Of a stretch of DNA of 64,000 nucleotides, positions 8,171 to 17,604 are shown one piece after another (position 1 is the first letter of the stretch; each line of letters begins with the position of its first letter). The notes under the pieces were generated by a model. It was not told the DNA's origin. It searched no databases and saw only the letters and a list, made by a program, of their open reading frames with translations. The DNA comes from Thiomicrorhabdus sp965603495 (GTDB lineage: Bacteria > Pseudomonadota > Gammaproteobacteria > Thiomicrospirales > Thiomicrospiraceae), in contig CBFDDF010000007.1 of assembly GCA_965603495.1 (NCBI GenBank), forward strand, positions 93,455-157,454, written 5' to 3'. A program made the translations under genes and the position numbers.

Positions 8171-8208
8171 GGTGATTTCAAAGCATCTTTGAAATCACCA
8201 GGCCTGGT
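8171..8208. repeat. Palindrome copy 3 fused to a 13-bp hairpin
   Basis: The exact ACCAGGCCTGGT is at 8197-8208. Its first ACC is also the end of a perfect inverted repeat: GGTGATTTCAAAG (8171-8183), 3-nt loop, CTTTGAAATCACC (8187-8199). The structure sits between the convergent acyltransferase and oxidoreductase genes and could form alternative hairpins. There is no clean T-run, so terminator activity is only possible. Confidence 0.85.
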
Positions 8209-8228
8209 TGCTTTTGCTGGGTGAGTGG

Positions 8229-8816
8229 TTATTTACTGGCTTGACCCAAAGTTCGCATTTTCTGTAACCATTTACTGCGTTGGGGGTCGCTAAGATTTTC
8301 TACCGAGCCAATGAGCGTGTCACTAATAGGCTTTATGCCACAAAAGCTTAAAATATTGCGTTTTAAGTTCTTCAAACTGTGTGCACAGTAGAACCATCGA
8401 TAGATAAATCCTGGCATGCCCATCGTAACAATAATGCGAGCACTTCTGCCTTTAAGGCATTTTTTAGGCCAACTGTTACGGTCACCAGACGTCATGGCAA
8501 ATCCCGGTCTCAACACTTGTTCCAAAAATCCTTTCAGTAAAGCGGGCATCGATCCTAACCATAATGGGTAGAGAATCACGATATGCTCCGCCCACATAAT
8601 GGCCTCTTGTGCCTTTTGAATGTCTACAACGGGTGAGACATTTTCAAATTCTTGCTCACTCCGCAGTAATGCAAAATCCAATAGCGCTACATTAATGGTC
8701 TTGACGTCATGTCCAGCCTGTTGTGCGCCAGTGGTATAGGCATCGGCTAAAGCGTGGCCAAAATGTACCGTACTTGAATCAGGGTGGCCTTGAATAATAA
8801 CAATACGTTTAGACAT
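8229..8816 (-). CDS. Flavodoxin-fold NAD(P)H oxidoreductase
   Basis: 195 residues. It begins KRIVIIQGHPDSSTVHFGHAL, the flavin-phosphate loop of the Flavodoxin_2 (NQO/MdaB/KefF) family, followed by EHIVILYPLWLGSMPALLKGFLEQVLRPGFAM, the conserved YPxWW/YPLWLGSxPAxLKGF stretch that packs on FMN or FAD. It is likely a cytoplasmic two-electron quinone or azo-compound reductase, or a KefF-like ancillary subunit, although no kef channel gene is nearby. It is monocistronic. Confidence 0.8.
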   Translation of the reverse strand: MSKRIVIIQGHPDSSTVHFGHALADAYTTGAQQAGHDVKTINVALLDFALLRSEQEFENVSPVVDIQKAQEAIMWAEHIVILYPLWLGSMPALLKGFLEQVLRPGFAMTSGDRNSWPKKCLKGRSARIIVTMGMPGFIYRWFYCAHSLKNLKRNILSFCGIKPISDTLIGSVENLSDPQRSKWLQKMRTLGQASK

Positions 8817-8895
8817 AGCAAATCTCCTGTATTTATAGATTTACTATACAATTTTTAGACGTGAGATGAAAACGGATTTTTGAAATTCTGATTTT

Positions 8896-8907
8896 ACCAG
8901 GCCTGGT
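8896..8907. repeat. Palindrome copy 4
   Basis: Exact 12-mer in the 186-bp gap between the oxidoreductase start (8816) and the 3' end of the diguanylate cyclase gene (9003). Outside the core the symmetry is weak. Confidence 0.95.
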
Positions 8908-9002
8908 CACGATGCAATTTTTGAACACCTGTCTTGTTCAACGCACGCAAACTTTTTTCTGAAAGTAATCAGCCTAGTACCCCTAGAGTGGGGTGCCTCA
9001 CT

Positions 9003-10550
9003 TTATTCAGTATCAGCCGTTGCCAATTCTTCTGAAAACTCGCGGAATTGACCTTTACCGGCACGTTTCGCTTGGTACATGGCGATATCTGAGGCTTTAA
9101 TAAGCGACTGACGGTCAAATGACTGTTGAGGGTAGTGTGCAATACCGATGCTGGAACCAATTTTGACTTCATGATCTTTAATGTGAAACGGCTGTTTGAG
9201 CTTGTCGGTAATCTGTTGCGCAATCTCCGTAGAAGACAAGTGGCTCAATCCTTGTTCATAATAGAACACAAACTCATCTCCGCCTACACGAGCCAATATT
9301 GAATTGTTAGGGATGAGTTTACTAATCTCTTTACCGACCGCCTTCAGTAGTAAATCGCCAATGTCATGACCGAGTGTATCATTGACGTTTTTGAAGTTAT
9401 CTAAATCTAGGAACATCAGAGTGACTTCGTTTTTAGACTTTAAGGCCATTTCTAAAATATTGTAGAGCTTGTGACGGTTCGCGAGGCCGGTCACACTGTC
9501 TACATTGGCAAGGTTGTCCAATGCCGATTGGGTTTTCTTTAGATCGGTAATGTCGGAGTGAATAAAGCTGTAATGTATGCTTTGCGTGGTATCGTGAAAT
9601 ATTTTTTGAATGCTGACACGACTGGCTAGGCGGATTTCATTTTTTGCATCAAACAGGTTTAATTCACCTCGCCAAGCGCCCACTGTTTCAATCGTTTCTA
9701 AGATAGAGTCATCAATTTTGGTCTGCATGCCATTGAGAAGCGTCAAAAAATCTGAGTTTTCCACTTGTTCTCTGTCTTTTTGTAACGTTCGGCAAAGCGC
9801 CTGGTTGCAACGTTTTATCTGCATATCGGCATCAATGACGGCAATACCCTCTGAAGCGTGTTCTATAATGATTGAGTCGACCTCTAGTTCATCTTCAATC
9901 CATTTCTGTTCGCTGACATCCAATCGGATGGCGAAAACTTTCTCAACTCTGCCATCTTCACCCAAAAAGACCTGGCCTTTGTCATGTACCCATATGTAAT
10001 GGCCATCTATATGTTGAATTCGATGTGTAGACTCAAATAATTTCTGTGCACCACTTAAAATTTTTAAAAACTGTTGTTGGACGCTTTCCTGATCTCGAGG
10101 ATGGACGCGTTTTTGAAGATCATTTAGGCTGGTGAGCGATTCATCATTGGCAAGGCCAATCATTTTCTTCCATTGAGGGGAAAACTTCGCTTTTTTGGTT
10201 TTGATATTCCATTCCCAAAAGGCAAATTGTTCATTTTGCATTAATGTCTGGATTTGATTGTTTTCGAGCTGGTGCTGCTGTTTAAGCATTTTAAGCGCTT
10301 GTTTATGCTCTAAATCCTGCTGTTTTAACGCTTCCTTAAGTTTAAGGTTCATGCGCGGGCTGATGATTGATAAGATCCAGAGTACGGCAAAGAGCATCAT
10401 CACAACTTGTTCAGAAGACCATGGTATTGACTGTGTTAGGTTTTCAAAGAAAGGGATGGGGGTCAATGTGTACACGATTGTCATAATCAGGCTTAGCCAT
10501 AATAAAGAGATCACAAGAGGGCGTGTTATAAAGAGTAAGGTTGATTTCAT
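9003..10550 (-). CDS. Membrane PAS-PAS-GGDEF diguanylate cyclase
   Basis: 515 residues: two N-terminal membrane helices (about 8-28 and 48-64), a coiled linker, a PAS_3-type domain (WEWNIKTKKAKFSPQWKKMIG, about 113-215), a second PAS (IIEHASEGIAVIDADMQIKRCNQAL), then a GGDEF domain with the intact motif ARVGGDEFVFYY and the preceding LDLDNFKNVNDTLGHDIGD. It should make cyclic di-GMP from GTP. The RxxD inhibitory site is not evident before GGDEF (NNSILAR instead). First of three consecutive minus-strand sensors; intergenic gaps of hundreds of bases suggest separate transcription units. Confidence 0.9.
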   Translation of the reverse strand: MKSTLLFITRPLVISLLWLSLIMTIVYTLTPIPFFENLTQSIPWSSEQVVMMLFAVLWILSIISPRMNLKLKEALKQQDLEHKQALKMLKQQHQLENNQIQTLMQNEQFAFWEWNIKTKKAKFSPQWKKMIGLANDESLTSLNDLQKRVHPRDQESVQQQFLKILSGAQKLFESTHRIQHIDGHYIWVHDKGQVFLGEDGRVEKVFAIRLDVSEQKWIEDELEVDSIIIEHASEGIAVIDADMQIKRCNQALCRTLQKDREQVENSDFLTLLNGMQTKIDDSILETIETVGAWRGELNLFDAKNEIRLASRVSIQKIFHDTTQSIHYSFIHSDITDLKKTQSALDNLANVDSVTGLANRHKLYNILEMALKSKNEVTLMFLDLDNFKNVNDTLGHDIGDLLLKAVGKEISKLIPNNSILARVGGDEFVFYYEQGLSHLSSTEIAQQITDKLKQPFHIKDHEVKIGSSIGIAHYPQQSFDRQSLIKASDIAMYQAKRAGKGQFREFSEELATADTE

Positions 10551-10750
10551 TGTTTTACAGACATTAAGTTGAAGTGTGAAGATTATAGCGTGCTGATTTT
10601 TGAAGGTTATGGATTAAAGATGGGTAGGCATAAGTGAAATTTGGGCAGGGTGGCTGTCATGATATTTTATGCCTTGTTTGATTGTGACTGAAAAGGATTG
10701 CAAGGTTCTGTTTTTAAGCCGTATCTCCCTTTTTGGGCAATGCTTATTGT

Positions 10751-10774
10751 AGTTTGACCAGGCCTGGTCAAACT
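10751..10774. repeat. Palindrome copy 5 (24-bp perfect)
   Basis: Core at 10757-10768; flanking AGTTTG and CAAACT extend it to a 24-bp perfect palindrome, one of the longest in the set. It lies 62 bp after the stop of the GGDEF-EAL gene on the minus strand. The following sequence (ACAATAAG) is not a T-run, so this is a stand-alone palindrome rather than a terminator. Confidence 0.95.
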
Positions 10775-10835
10775 TAATTTTTCTATTGATTTGAACTTAA
10801 ATAATAGAAGGGGGTCGGGTTTTTATCCGAGTACT

Positions 10836-13217
10836 CTATTGCGCTAAGGTCTTTATATCAAGAGGCGTAAAAGAAAAATCTTCTGCCGCTACAGGTCTAC
10901 CAAGCAGGTAACCTTGGCCTTCATCACAGCCCATTTCACGTAACCGGTTTAATTGTTCGGGGGTTTCAATCCCTTCGGCGAGTACCTTTAGCCCCAAGCT
11001 GTGTCCCATGGTGATAATGGCAAAGACGATGCTATCAGACTCTTCATTTTGCCCCAAATCATTAATAAAACTCCGGTCTATTTTAATGCGGTCAACCGAT
11101 AAGTGTTTAATGTAAGCAAGAGAAGAGTAGCCTGTGCCAAAGTCATCAATGGATATTTCAACGCCTTTCATTTGCAAGGTTTGCAACGCAGATTGCTGTT
11201 GTTCGAGGTTTTCCATCAAGACGGTTTCAGTTATTTCTACATCTAGTTGAGTAGGCATTATTTGGGTGTCTGCGAGTATGGAATCAATTTCTTGTACAAA
11301 GTTTTGCAGACTGATTTGTGCTGAAGAAGCATTGATTGCCATTTTTGGAAGTTGTTTGCCTTGCGCTTGCCATAGGGCTAATTGTTCAAGACTGCTGCGC
11401 ATCACAAATGAACCGATGGCTTGGATTAGACCAAACTGTTCGGCTAATGGAATAAACTCGGCAGGTGAAATGTACTGGCCTTGATGTTGCCAACGCACGA
11501 GGGCTTCAGCGCCTGTTTGTTGGCCATTGTGTAGATTAAATTGCGGTTGAAAATGCATGAAGAGCTGCTTTTCTTCAATCGCGGTTTGTAAATTTTGCTC
11601 CATGTTATACAAGTAATGGATATGTTGATCCATCTCGTCAGAAAAGAAGCAATATTGATTTTTACCCTGCTCTTTGGCTTTGTACATGGCAAAGTCGGCA
11701 TGGCGCATTAAATCTTCAGGATTTTCACCATCTTTAGGGTAAGAAGCTACTCCCACGCTGCAAGTCACAGATTTTGAAAAATGATGAATGTCATTAATCT
11801 CTTTACAGCTTTTTAAAATTTGATCTGCAATATGCATCAAACCATTATCATTACAGCTTTCAACTAATATGGCGAATTCATCTCCGCCTAAGCGACTGAC
11901 GAGAATGTGGTCATCCTTAATGAAAGTTTGTTCAAGTAATTTGGCGATTTGGCGCAGAAAACTATCTCCGCTGGCATGGCCAAGCGTGTCATTAATCCAT
12001 TTGAAATTATCCAAGTCAATATAAAACAAACTGAATTTGCGAACCGCATTATTGTCAATCGCTTGTTGAAGATGGGTTTGGAAAAAATAGCGATTGGGTA
12101 ATTGGGTAACGGTATCGAAATTCGCCATTTTTTGAAGATGTTGTTGAGTGGTTTTAAGCTCAGTTACATCGGTCAGTAATAGAGAAATATAGGGTTGGTC
12201 AAGATGCACATCGTTAACGCAAAATACATCTACAAAATAATGATATTGACGTTTTTCTATATTTATAGCGGCCTCATAGCGAGAGAAGCCTTTTTCGAAT
12301 AAAGTGCCTTGCATCTCTTCGACGGATAAATTTGGTAGTATTTTTTCTAAAATAGTCCAAGCATTATCCGATTGGATGTTTGCTTCGACCAAAAGCTTAT
12401 AAAACTGCGGGTTGGTTTTGATTAATTTGCCTGAATAGTTGGCAACGGCAACCGCTTCATGAATATTATGGAACACGCTACTGTCAAGATGTAGTTCCAT
12501 GGTGCGAAGTTTTACTTTATCTTCCAACTGTTGCTGAAAGTTGATTTGTGTTTCGTCTTGTTGGCGTAAGCGCCTTAGGGTAAAAGCACTGATTATGAGC
12601 AAGCTAAAAGCAAATGTAATCGAGATGCTAATCCACATAATTTTATTATGGTTCAAATATTTTTGCATCCTCTCTTCATTTTGTGTCGCTTGAAGAGAGA
12701 GGTTTTCTTGAAAAGTTTTTAAGATTTCTAATGCTTTGTCTTGTACAGGTAGGGTAACGTCCACCAAAAATTGCCGTGCTACATCGGGTTTGTCTTGCAT
12801 CATGATGTCATAGACAAGGTCTTGACTCGTTCGATTTTGAGTCGTGATGGTAAAGAGTTGGTCTAATAAGTCCAAATTACCTTTTTCAGTTAATGTCTTC
12901 GCCAGTTCCAGACGAGCCGTGACTATTTTGCGGGCCTCAGTATCCATTTCACGCTGAATTTCATCCCTTAAAAAAACATCGTTTGTCGAAATCATACGTA
13001 ATAACGAAATACTTCGCTCGCGTGCTCCACGTATCATATCGCCAAGATTACTTTGTTGTTCATTGGTAATCTGCAGTTGTTCTGTTGTCTGCTGAATATT
13101 ACGTTCTAAAGAAAAGAAAAAGGCACTTGAGAAGATAAGTAACAGCAAAAGCAATCCATAGCCCCAAGACACGAGATGAATACTGTTTTGACTGGAAAGT
13201 TTATTGTTTAAAAGCAC
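10836..13217 (-). CDS. Membrane sensor with PAS, GGDEF and EAL domains
   Basis: About 793 residues. A membrane helix (~18-38), a ~150-residue all-helical extracytoplasmic domain like the four-helix sensors of chemoreceptors, a second helix (~196-216), a PAS domain (FHNIHEAVAVANYSGKLIKTNPQF), GGDEF (SRLGGDEFAIL intact, IDLDNFKWINDTLGHASGD) and EAL (GAEALVRW, DDFGTGYSSLAYIKHLSVDRIKIDRSFI, LAEGIET) follow in order. Both catalytic motifs look intact, so it may make and degrade cyclic di-GMP; in such fusions one activity often dominates. I chose the GTG at 13217 because AGGA lies six bases before it; a TTG at 13223 is also open. Confidence 0.9.
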   Translation of the reverse strand: MLLNNKLSSQNSIHLVSWGYGLLLLLLIFSSAFFFSLERNIQQTTEQLQITNEQQSNLGDMIRGARERSISLLRMISTNDVFLRDEIQREMDTEARKIVTARLELAKTLTEKGNLDLLDQLFTITTQNRTSQDLVYDIMMQDKPDVARQFLVDVTLPVQDKALEILKTFQENLSLQATQNEERMQKYLNHNKIMWISISITFAFSLLIISAFTLRRLRQQDETQINFQQQLEDKVKLRTMELHLDSSVFHNIHEAVAVANYSGKLIKTNPQFYKLLVEANIQSDNAWTILEKILPNLSVEEMQGTLFEKGFSRYEAAINIEKRQYHYFVDVFCVNDVHLDQPYISLLLTDVTELKTTQQHLQKMANFDTVTQLPNRYFFQTHLQQAIDNNAVRKFSLFYIDLDNFKWINDTLGHASGDSFLRQIAKLLEQTFIKDDHILVSRLGGDEFAILVESCNDNGLMHIADQILKSCKEINDIHHFSKSVTCSVGVASYPKDGENPEDLMRHADFAMYKAKEQGKNQYCFFSDEMDQHIHYLYNMEQNLQTAIEEKQLFMHFQPQFNLHNGQQTGAEALVRWQHQGQYISPAEFIPLAEQFGLIQAIGSFVMRSSLEQLALWQAQGKQLPKMAINASSAQISLQNFVQEIDSILADTQIMPTQLDVEITETVLMENLEQQQSALQTLQMKGVEISIDDFGTGYSSLAYIKHLSVDRIKIDRSFINDLGQNEESDSIVFAIITMGHSLGLKVLAEGIETPEQLNRLREMGCDEGQGYLLGRPVAAEDFSFTPLDIKTLAQ

Positions 13218-13390
13218 GTTCAATCCTGTTGTGAGGGCGGTTTAGATTACATACCGCTGCGGTTGTAACTTAAAGCTCTTGTTATACTGTTTGAAGTTGA
13301 CTCAAAATTTTTAATCTTAAACGGACGTTACAAGTATGTATTGACCGTAATTGATAATTTCACTGTTGATAAGCCAAAAGTATGTATTCT

Positions 13391-13570
13391 AAAAACTTAC
13401 CAGGCCTGGTCATTCTGAGCGCATTTATTATAGTCTTATGTTTAAGGAAAAATGCTGTGAAATGTTAAATTGCGTGCATTTTAATAAAGTTTACTTAAAG
13501 GGGCGGTATGGCTACTGGTTTTTTGTAATGATTGGATAATATAGCAGCGATTTTTGATGATGTTGCAGCC
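13391..13570 (+). repeat. Duplicated segment, left copy (with palindrome copy 6)
   Basis: The exact palindrome is at 13399-13410. From here to about 13570 the sequence parallels 16565-16740: palindrome, then a TTATAGT.TTATG stretch, then TTTAAAGG-type or CTTAAAGG ribosome site, then ATGGC.AC.GGTTTTTT. The palindrome-to-ATG distance is 97 bp here and 93 bp in the right copy. The two copies bracket the MASE1 kinase gene in direct orientation. Confidence 0.8.
13508..13570 (+). pseudogene. Truncated DUF808 gene fragment
   Basis: Read from ATG 13508 this gives MATGFL, two stops (TAA TGA), then LDNIAAIFDDVAA, against MATGFFVILDDIAAIFDDVAT at the start of the intact DUF808 gene (16678). A shortened T-run and a compensating insertion produced the stops. 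Similarity ends near 13570. It keeps the upstream region and about 21 codons only, so it is a dead 5' stub left by a duplication. Confidence 0.8.
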
Positions 13571-13662
13571 TCATCTGACATATGACCACCCCACTCATTC
13601 CCTCGTAAGTGTTTGAAGCTAGTTTTAGCCTAGTAGAAGAGGGTACACGACCTTCGGCCAAT

Positions 13663-16446
13663 TCAGACCGTTTTAGGTGCAATAGCTTCGTCCGACATTT
13701 TTACAATTGGTAGGTCAAAGTAAAAGGTTGATCCCTGTCCTGGGGTGCTGTCAAATCCTATACGACCGCCATGTTTTTCAATGAGTGACTTGGTAATCGC
13801 CATTCCCAGGCCTGTGCCACCAACACGTCGTGTATCTGAAGAGTCTGCCTGTGTAAATTTTTCAAAGACTTTGTCTTGAAACTCAAGCGGTATACCTGAA
13901 CCCGTATCGGCTATCGAAACCCGAACTTCATTATGGTTGTGGCTGGTTGAAATCACCACTTGTGCACCTTTCGTCGAATATTTCACGGCGTTTGAAAGCA
14001 AATTGGATAGCACTTGCATCAATTTGTTTTCGTCGCCGTTAATGTAAATCTTTTCTTCGGAAGGTTGCCATAAATAAGAGACGTCATATTTGTCTGCGTA
14101 ACCTTGATTAGAAAGCACTGCTTTCTCTAACAGCGCATTGATCTCAATAGGAGATATTTGGAGTGCAGTGTCTAAAGACTGGTTCTTATTGAATTCAAGT
14201 AAGTCATTAATGAGTCGTTCTAAGCGTCCACAATTTTCATAAGAGATTGACAGCATCCCCTTCATTTTTTCAGGGCTACTATCGAGTACGCCGCCCATGA
14301 TAAGTCCCAATGCACCTTTGATTGATGTCAGGGGTGTACGCAGCTCATGGCTTACCGTAGAGATAAATTCATCTTTGAGGCGGTCGACTTTTGTGCGTTC
14401 GGTCAAGTCATGAATGATTGCGGTATAAAGGGTTCTATCGTTAATCGATAAGGTGCTGATGGCGAGCTCAATAGGGATTCTAGTGGTGTCTTTGTGGACC
14501 GCATATGCCTCATGCCGGTTTCCTGAGAGAGCGAGTAGTTTTGAGGTGTCGCTCTCGGTATCCGACGGGGACTGAAGTTCTGGAATAATGGTACTGATTG
14601 ACTCCCCAGAGATTTCAGCTGACGTGTAACCAAAAAGGGCTTCCCCCGCAGGGTTAATAGACTCAATCTGGCCATTTTCATTTATGGTCATAATGGCCTC
14701 AATTGCGCTGTTTAGAATGCCTCTAAGCTCAGCGGTTCGGCGGGCAACTAAGTTTTCAATTTGAAAAGATCGCCCGCTCATGGCAAGCAAGAACGCACCT
14801 AATATGCTGGTAAACAGTAGGCCGATGGCCAGTACAGCCCATGCTTGCCAACCACGGTGAGTCGCTAAAAAGGTGGGTGATGCCCAATAATTCACCCTCC
14901 ACTGTCTACCCCCAATTTCAAGCGTGTCGGTCATTTTAAATAAAGCGTTGTCAAATTGATCGGTCGATTCAGATCCGTAAAGGTGGGTGGTTATTCCGTC
15001 ACTCACATCATCGATACGAACGATAATCTTATCCTGAGACTGATTTTTTAATACTGCATTCACAATATCGTCAACCCGAAAGACGCCAACGGCAAATCCG
15101 ATCAGGTTTTGTTTACGCTCTTCGATGGTGGTGTGTCTGCCACCTTCATATACCGGCTGTAAAAGTAAAAATCCAGCTTGTTGGCCATTTTCTTGAACTA
15201 ATGTAATCCGTTCTGTTGCAATAATTTGTCCGCTATCTTGTGCCTGAAATAAGGCCGAACGGCGTGCCGTGTTAGAAGCCACATCAAACCCGAATGCCTT
15301 TTGATTGCCTATCATCGGCTCGATATACTTGACCGGAATGTATTTATCTCTGTTGGTCGCGGTTATTAACAGGCCTTTGTTGTCACGTTCTGTAATCTTA
15401 AAGTCCGTAAAGCCTTCCTCTCGAATGTTTTTCTCAAATTGATTACGCTGATCATTGGAGATGACGGGGTTCCAACTAAAACCATTAATACCGGGTTTGT
15501 TGTTTAATGTATGGGCAATAAAGTTGCGAAAATCCGCTCGAGAAACGTCTGAAGAGCTAGAGAAAAATCGCTCTATATAAGTAACTGAATCTTGATAAGT
15601 TTCAAAGGTAGATCGTAATTTTTGGTGGGTATCGCTCGAGACCTCCTTAAGGTCGAATTGAGTTTTTTCCAATTCCAATTTACTGACCCACAAGAAGAGT
15701 GAAATGATAATCGTCAACATGAACAGCAATGGCAATGCGACTGAGGTGATTCGTCCTCGCCAAAGTTGTCTGGGCTGCGCAAAAGCGATGAACATGAGGG
15801 GTACAGTGATAAGTACCCCAATTGTGTCGCCTACCCACCAGGTAAACCAGCTATAGGCATAGTCGGATAGCGTGATGATACCCGTTGCATACAAACTGCT
15901 GACCCCAAAGCTAGCGTTAATGATAGAGGCAACTGGACCTGCCAATATCATAAACTTAAAAATATCCTTTTCTTTTGATAAGGTCGTTGGAAAACCGATG
16001 AAGCGACGGATTAACCAGGCGCCAGCCAACGCTTGCAGGCTAGCGCCCGTTGAGGCACCTACAATAAATTCCAAACTGGTAATTGTCAGAGGTGAGTGTT
16101 CTAGCGTAACCCAAATGTTTAATAAGAGGGATCCGAGAAAGACCCCTGGTAAAAGGCGATAACCCCAAAGTAACAAGGCCGCCATCGCAATACCCGCAGA
16201 GGGGAAAATAGCCGTTGCGTAACCCGGGGGGATCGCCAACATTAAGGATAAATAACCGATGACGGCATAGCTAAGGCCGAGGATAAGAATGCCGAGTAGT
16301 GCTAGCGGTATTTTTTTTATGGGCATAAATAATAAAATCCATTTTGCTAGAGGGTAAAGCAGTACTTTTAATATAGCGCATATAAACACTTGTATGCAAA
16401 ATATTATAAGTGTTTTGTATTGCGTACTATCACTACAGTTAATCAT
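13663..16446 (-). CDS. MASE1-CHASE-PAS sensor histidine kinase
   Basis: 927 residues. A MASE1 membrane domain (~45-290; PPGYATAIFPSAGIAMAALLLWG) is followed by an extracytoplasmic CHASE domain (~300-530; FFSSSSDVSRADFRNFIAHTL), a membrane helix, a PAS domain (ILNSAIEAIMTINENGQIESINPAGEALFG), HisKA with VSHELRTPL and HATPase_c (NLLSNAVKYS, DTGSGIP, GGTGLGMAITK). It ends with kinase only; no receiver. MASE1 and CHASE domains sense unknown external or membrane cues. A start at M41 (16326) is plausible, since the first 40 residues precede the usual domain start and neither start has a strong ribosome site. The gene sits between two direct copies of the DUF808 upstream segment, which suggests it arrived by a rearrangement. 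Confidence 0.88.
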   Translation of the reverse strand: MINCSDSTQYKTLIIFCIQVFICAILKVLLYPLAKWILLFMPIKKIPLALLGILILGLSYAVIGYLSLMLAIPPGYATAIFPSAGIAMAALLLWGYRLLPGVFLGSLLLNIWVTLEHSPLTITSLEFIVGASTGASLQALAGAWLIRRFIGFPTTLSKEKDIFKFMILAGPVASIINASFGVSSLYATGIITLSDYAYSWFTWWVGDTIGVLITVPLMFIAFAQPRQLWRGRITSVALPLLFMLTIIISLFLWVSKLELEKTQFDLKEVSSDTHQKLRSTFETYQDSVTYIERFFSSSSDVSRADFRNFIAHTLNNKPGINGFSWNPVISNDQRNQFEKNIREEGFTDFKITERDNKGLLITATNRDKYIPVKYIEPMIGNQKAFGFDVASNTARRSALFQAQDSGQIIATERITLVQENGQQAGFLLLQPVYEGGRHTTIEERKQNLIGFAVGVFRVDDIVNAVLKNQSQDKIIVRIDDVSDGITTHLYGSESTDQFDNALFKMTDTLEIGGRQWRVNYWASPTFLATHRGWQAWAVLAIGLLFTSILGAFLLAMSGRSFQIENLVARRTAELRGILNSAIEAIMTINENGQIESINPAGEALFGYTSAEISGESISTIIPELQSPSDTESDTSKLLALSGNRHEAYAVHKDTTRIPIELAISTLSINDRTLYTAIIHDLTERTKVDRLKDEFISTVSHELRTPLTSIKGALGLIMGGVLDSSPEKMKGMLSISYENCGRLERLINDLLEFNKNQSLDTALQISPIEINALLEKAVLSNQGYADKYDVSYLWQPSEEKIYINGDENKLMQVLSNLLSNAVKYSTKGAQVVISTSHNHNEVRVSIADTGSGIPLEFQDKVFEKFTQADSSDTRRVGGTGLGMAITKSLIEKHGGRIGFDSTPGQGSTFYFDLPIVKMSDEAIAPKTV

Positions 16447-16564
16447 TCTTATTGAGCAGTCAATCCCTCTAAAATTAGCGTTGGGCGTTAAAGTTTAGAA
16501 GTGTTTTGTTTGCAGAAAGTCTATTAAATAATGGCTTCATAATAATATACTAGAGGCAGTTAAT

Positions 16565-16740
16565 TTAATCTTACCAGGCCTGGTAACTCTAAAAACAATC
16601 GTTATAGTATTATGCTGATTGGCGCTTAAACCCCGGTTTTTTGCACTTTCAAAGTAACTCTTATTTAAAGGAACGATATGGCAACCGGTTTTTTTGTGAT
16701 TTTAGACGATATAGCTGCTATTTTTGATGATGTCGCGACT
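16565..16740 (+). repeat. Duplicated segment, right copy (with palindrome copy 7)
   Basis: The exact palindrome is at 16573-16584, within the 16-bp TTACCAGGCCTGGTAA, followed by AACTCTAAAAAC. Together with the first ~20 codons of the DUF808 gene this matches 13391-13570. It is the intact parent copy, because here the gene continues. Confidence 0.8.
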
Positions 16741-17568
16741 ATGTCAAAAGTGGCGACCAAGAAGACGGCCGGTGTTTTAGGGGATGATCTGGCAGTGAAT
16801 GCCGAAAAGGCTTCGGGATTCCACGCCTCCAGAGAGCTGCCCGTTTTATGGGCCATCACCAAAGGCTCTTTTCTAAACAAACTCATTATCCTGCCGTTTG
16901 CCTTTATCCTTTCCGCTTTCGCGCCTTGGTTAATCGTACCTATTTTGATGATAGGTGGAATTTACCTGAGTTATGAAGGCGCAGAGAAGATTTACGAGGT
17001 GCTGTTCCATAAGGCTTCCCAAAAAACCGTTGATCCGAAAACTTCAATAGAGGATGACGTTAGGCAGGTCCAGGAAACTAAAAAGATTAAATCGGCGATT
17101 ATGACCGACTTTATCCTCTCGGTTGAGATCATTATAATCGCGCTGGGCGCGGTGGCGGAACAGCCTCTTTTAGTGCAGATTGCAGCGGTAACCTTCGTCG
17201 CCATTCTGGCGACCATCGGTGTTTACGGCATCGTTGCCATACTGGTGCGCTTGGACGATACGGGCTTGAGCCTGATTGAAAGCGCCCATAAACTCAGCGG
17301 TTTTAAAAAAGTTGTCATGGAAAAGACGGGGTTAATACTGGTGGCATCGCTGCCCAAAATCATTAAAACGCTTTCAGTGGTCGGCACCATTGCCATGCTG
17401 TTGGTGGGGGGTGGTATTTTTGTCCACAATATAGAAGCTATTCATCATGCTATTGAATTCATGCCACCACTGCTCGGAGAGTTAATGATTGGTTTTGTGG
17501 TGGGTCTGCTTGCCTTAGGCGCTGAGAAGTTAGCACATCCGCTGTTTCATGAAATCATGAATCGTTAA
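16678..17568 (+). CDS. DUF808 (YedI-like) inner-membrane protein
   Basis: 296 residues. It starts FVILDDIAAIFDDVATMSKVATKKTAGVLGDDLAVNAEK, the highly conserved head of the DUF808/YedI family, followed by several hydrophobic membrane segments (~65-100, 145-190, 220-250, 270-290). AAGGA precedes ATG 16678. The family is widespread in proteobacteria, lies in the inner membrane and has no established function. A truncated copy of its 5' end lies 3.2 kb upstream on the same strand. Confidence 0.85.
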   Translation: MATGFFVILDDIAAIFDDVATMSKVATKKTAGVLGDDLAVNAEKASGFHASRELPVLWAITKGSFLNKLIILPFAFILSAFAPWLIVPILMIGGIYLSYEGAEKIYEVLFHKASQKTVDPKTSIEDDVRQVQETKKIKSAIMTDFILSVEIIIIALGAVAEQPLLVQIAAVTFVAILATIGVYGIVAILVRLDDTGLSLIESAHKLSGFKKVVMEKTGLILVASLPKIIKTLSVVGTIAMLLVGGGIFVHNIEAIHHAIEFMPPLLGELMIGFVVGLLALGAEKLAHPLFHEIMNR

Positions 17569-17604
17569 AGGTCTTGACCGCGGACTCTACTTTTTTATTT
17601 CAAA

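Noticed and set aside
13805..13815. CCAGGCCTG in the MASE1 kinase, and similar partial hits at 34329 (rsxE), 36016 (rsxD), 54137 (hisZ) and 56494 (ppiD)
   Set aside because: Partial matches of 8-11 bases in coding DNA without flanking symmetry; expected by chance at this loose level.
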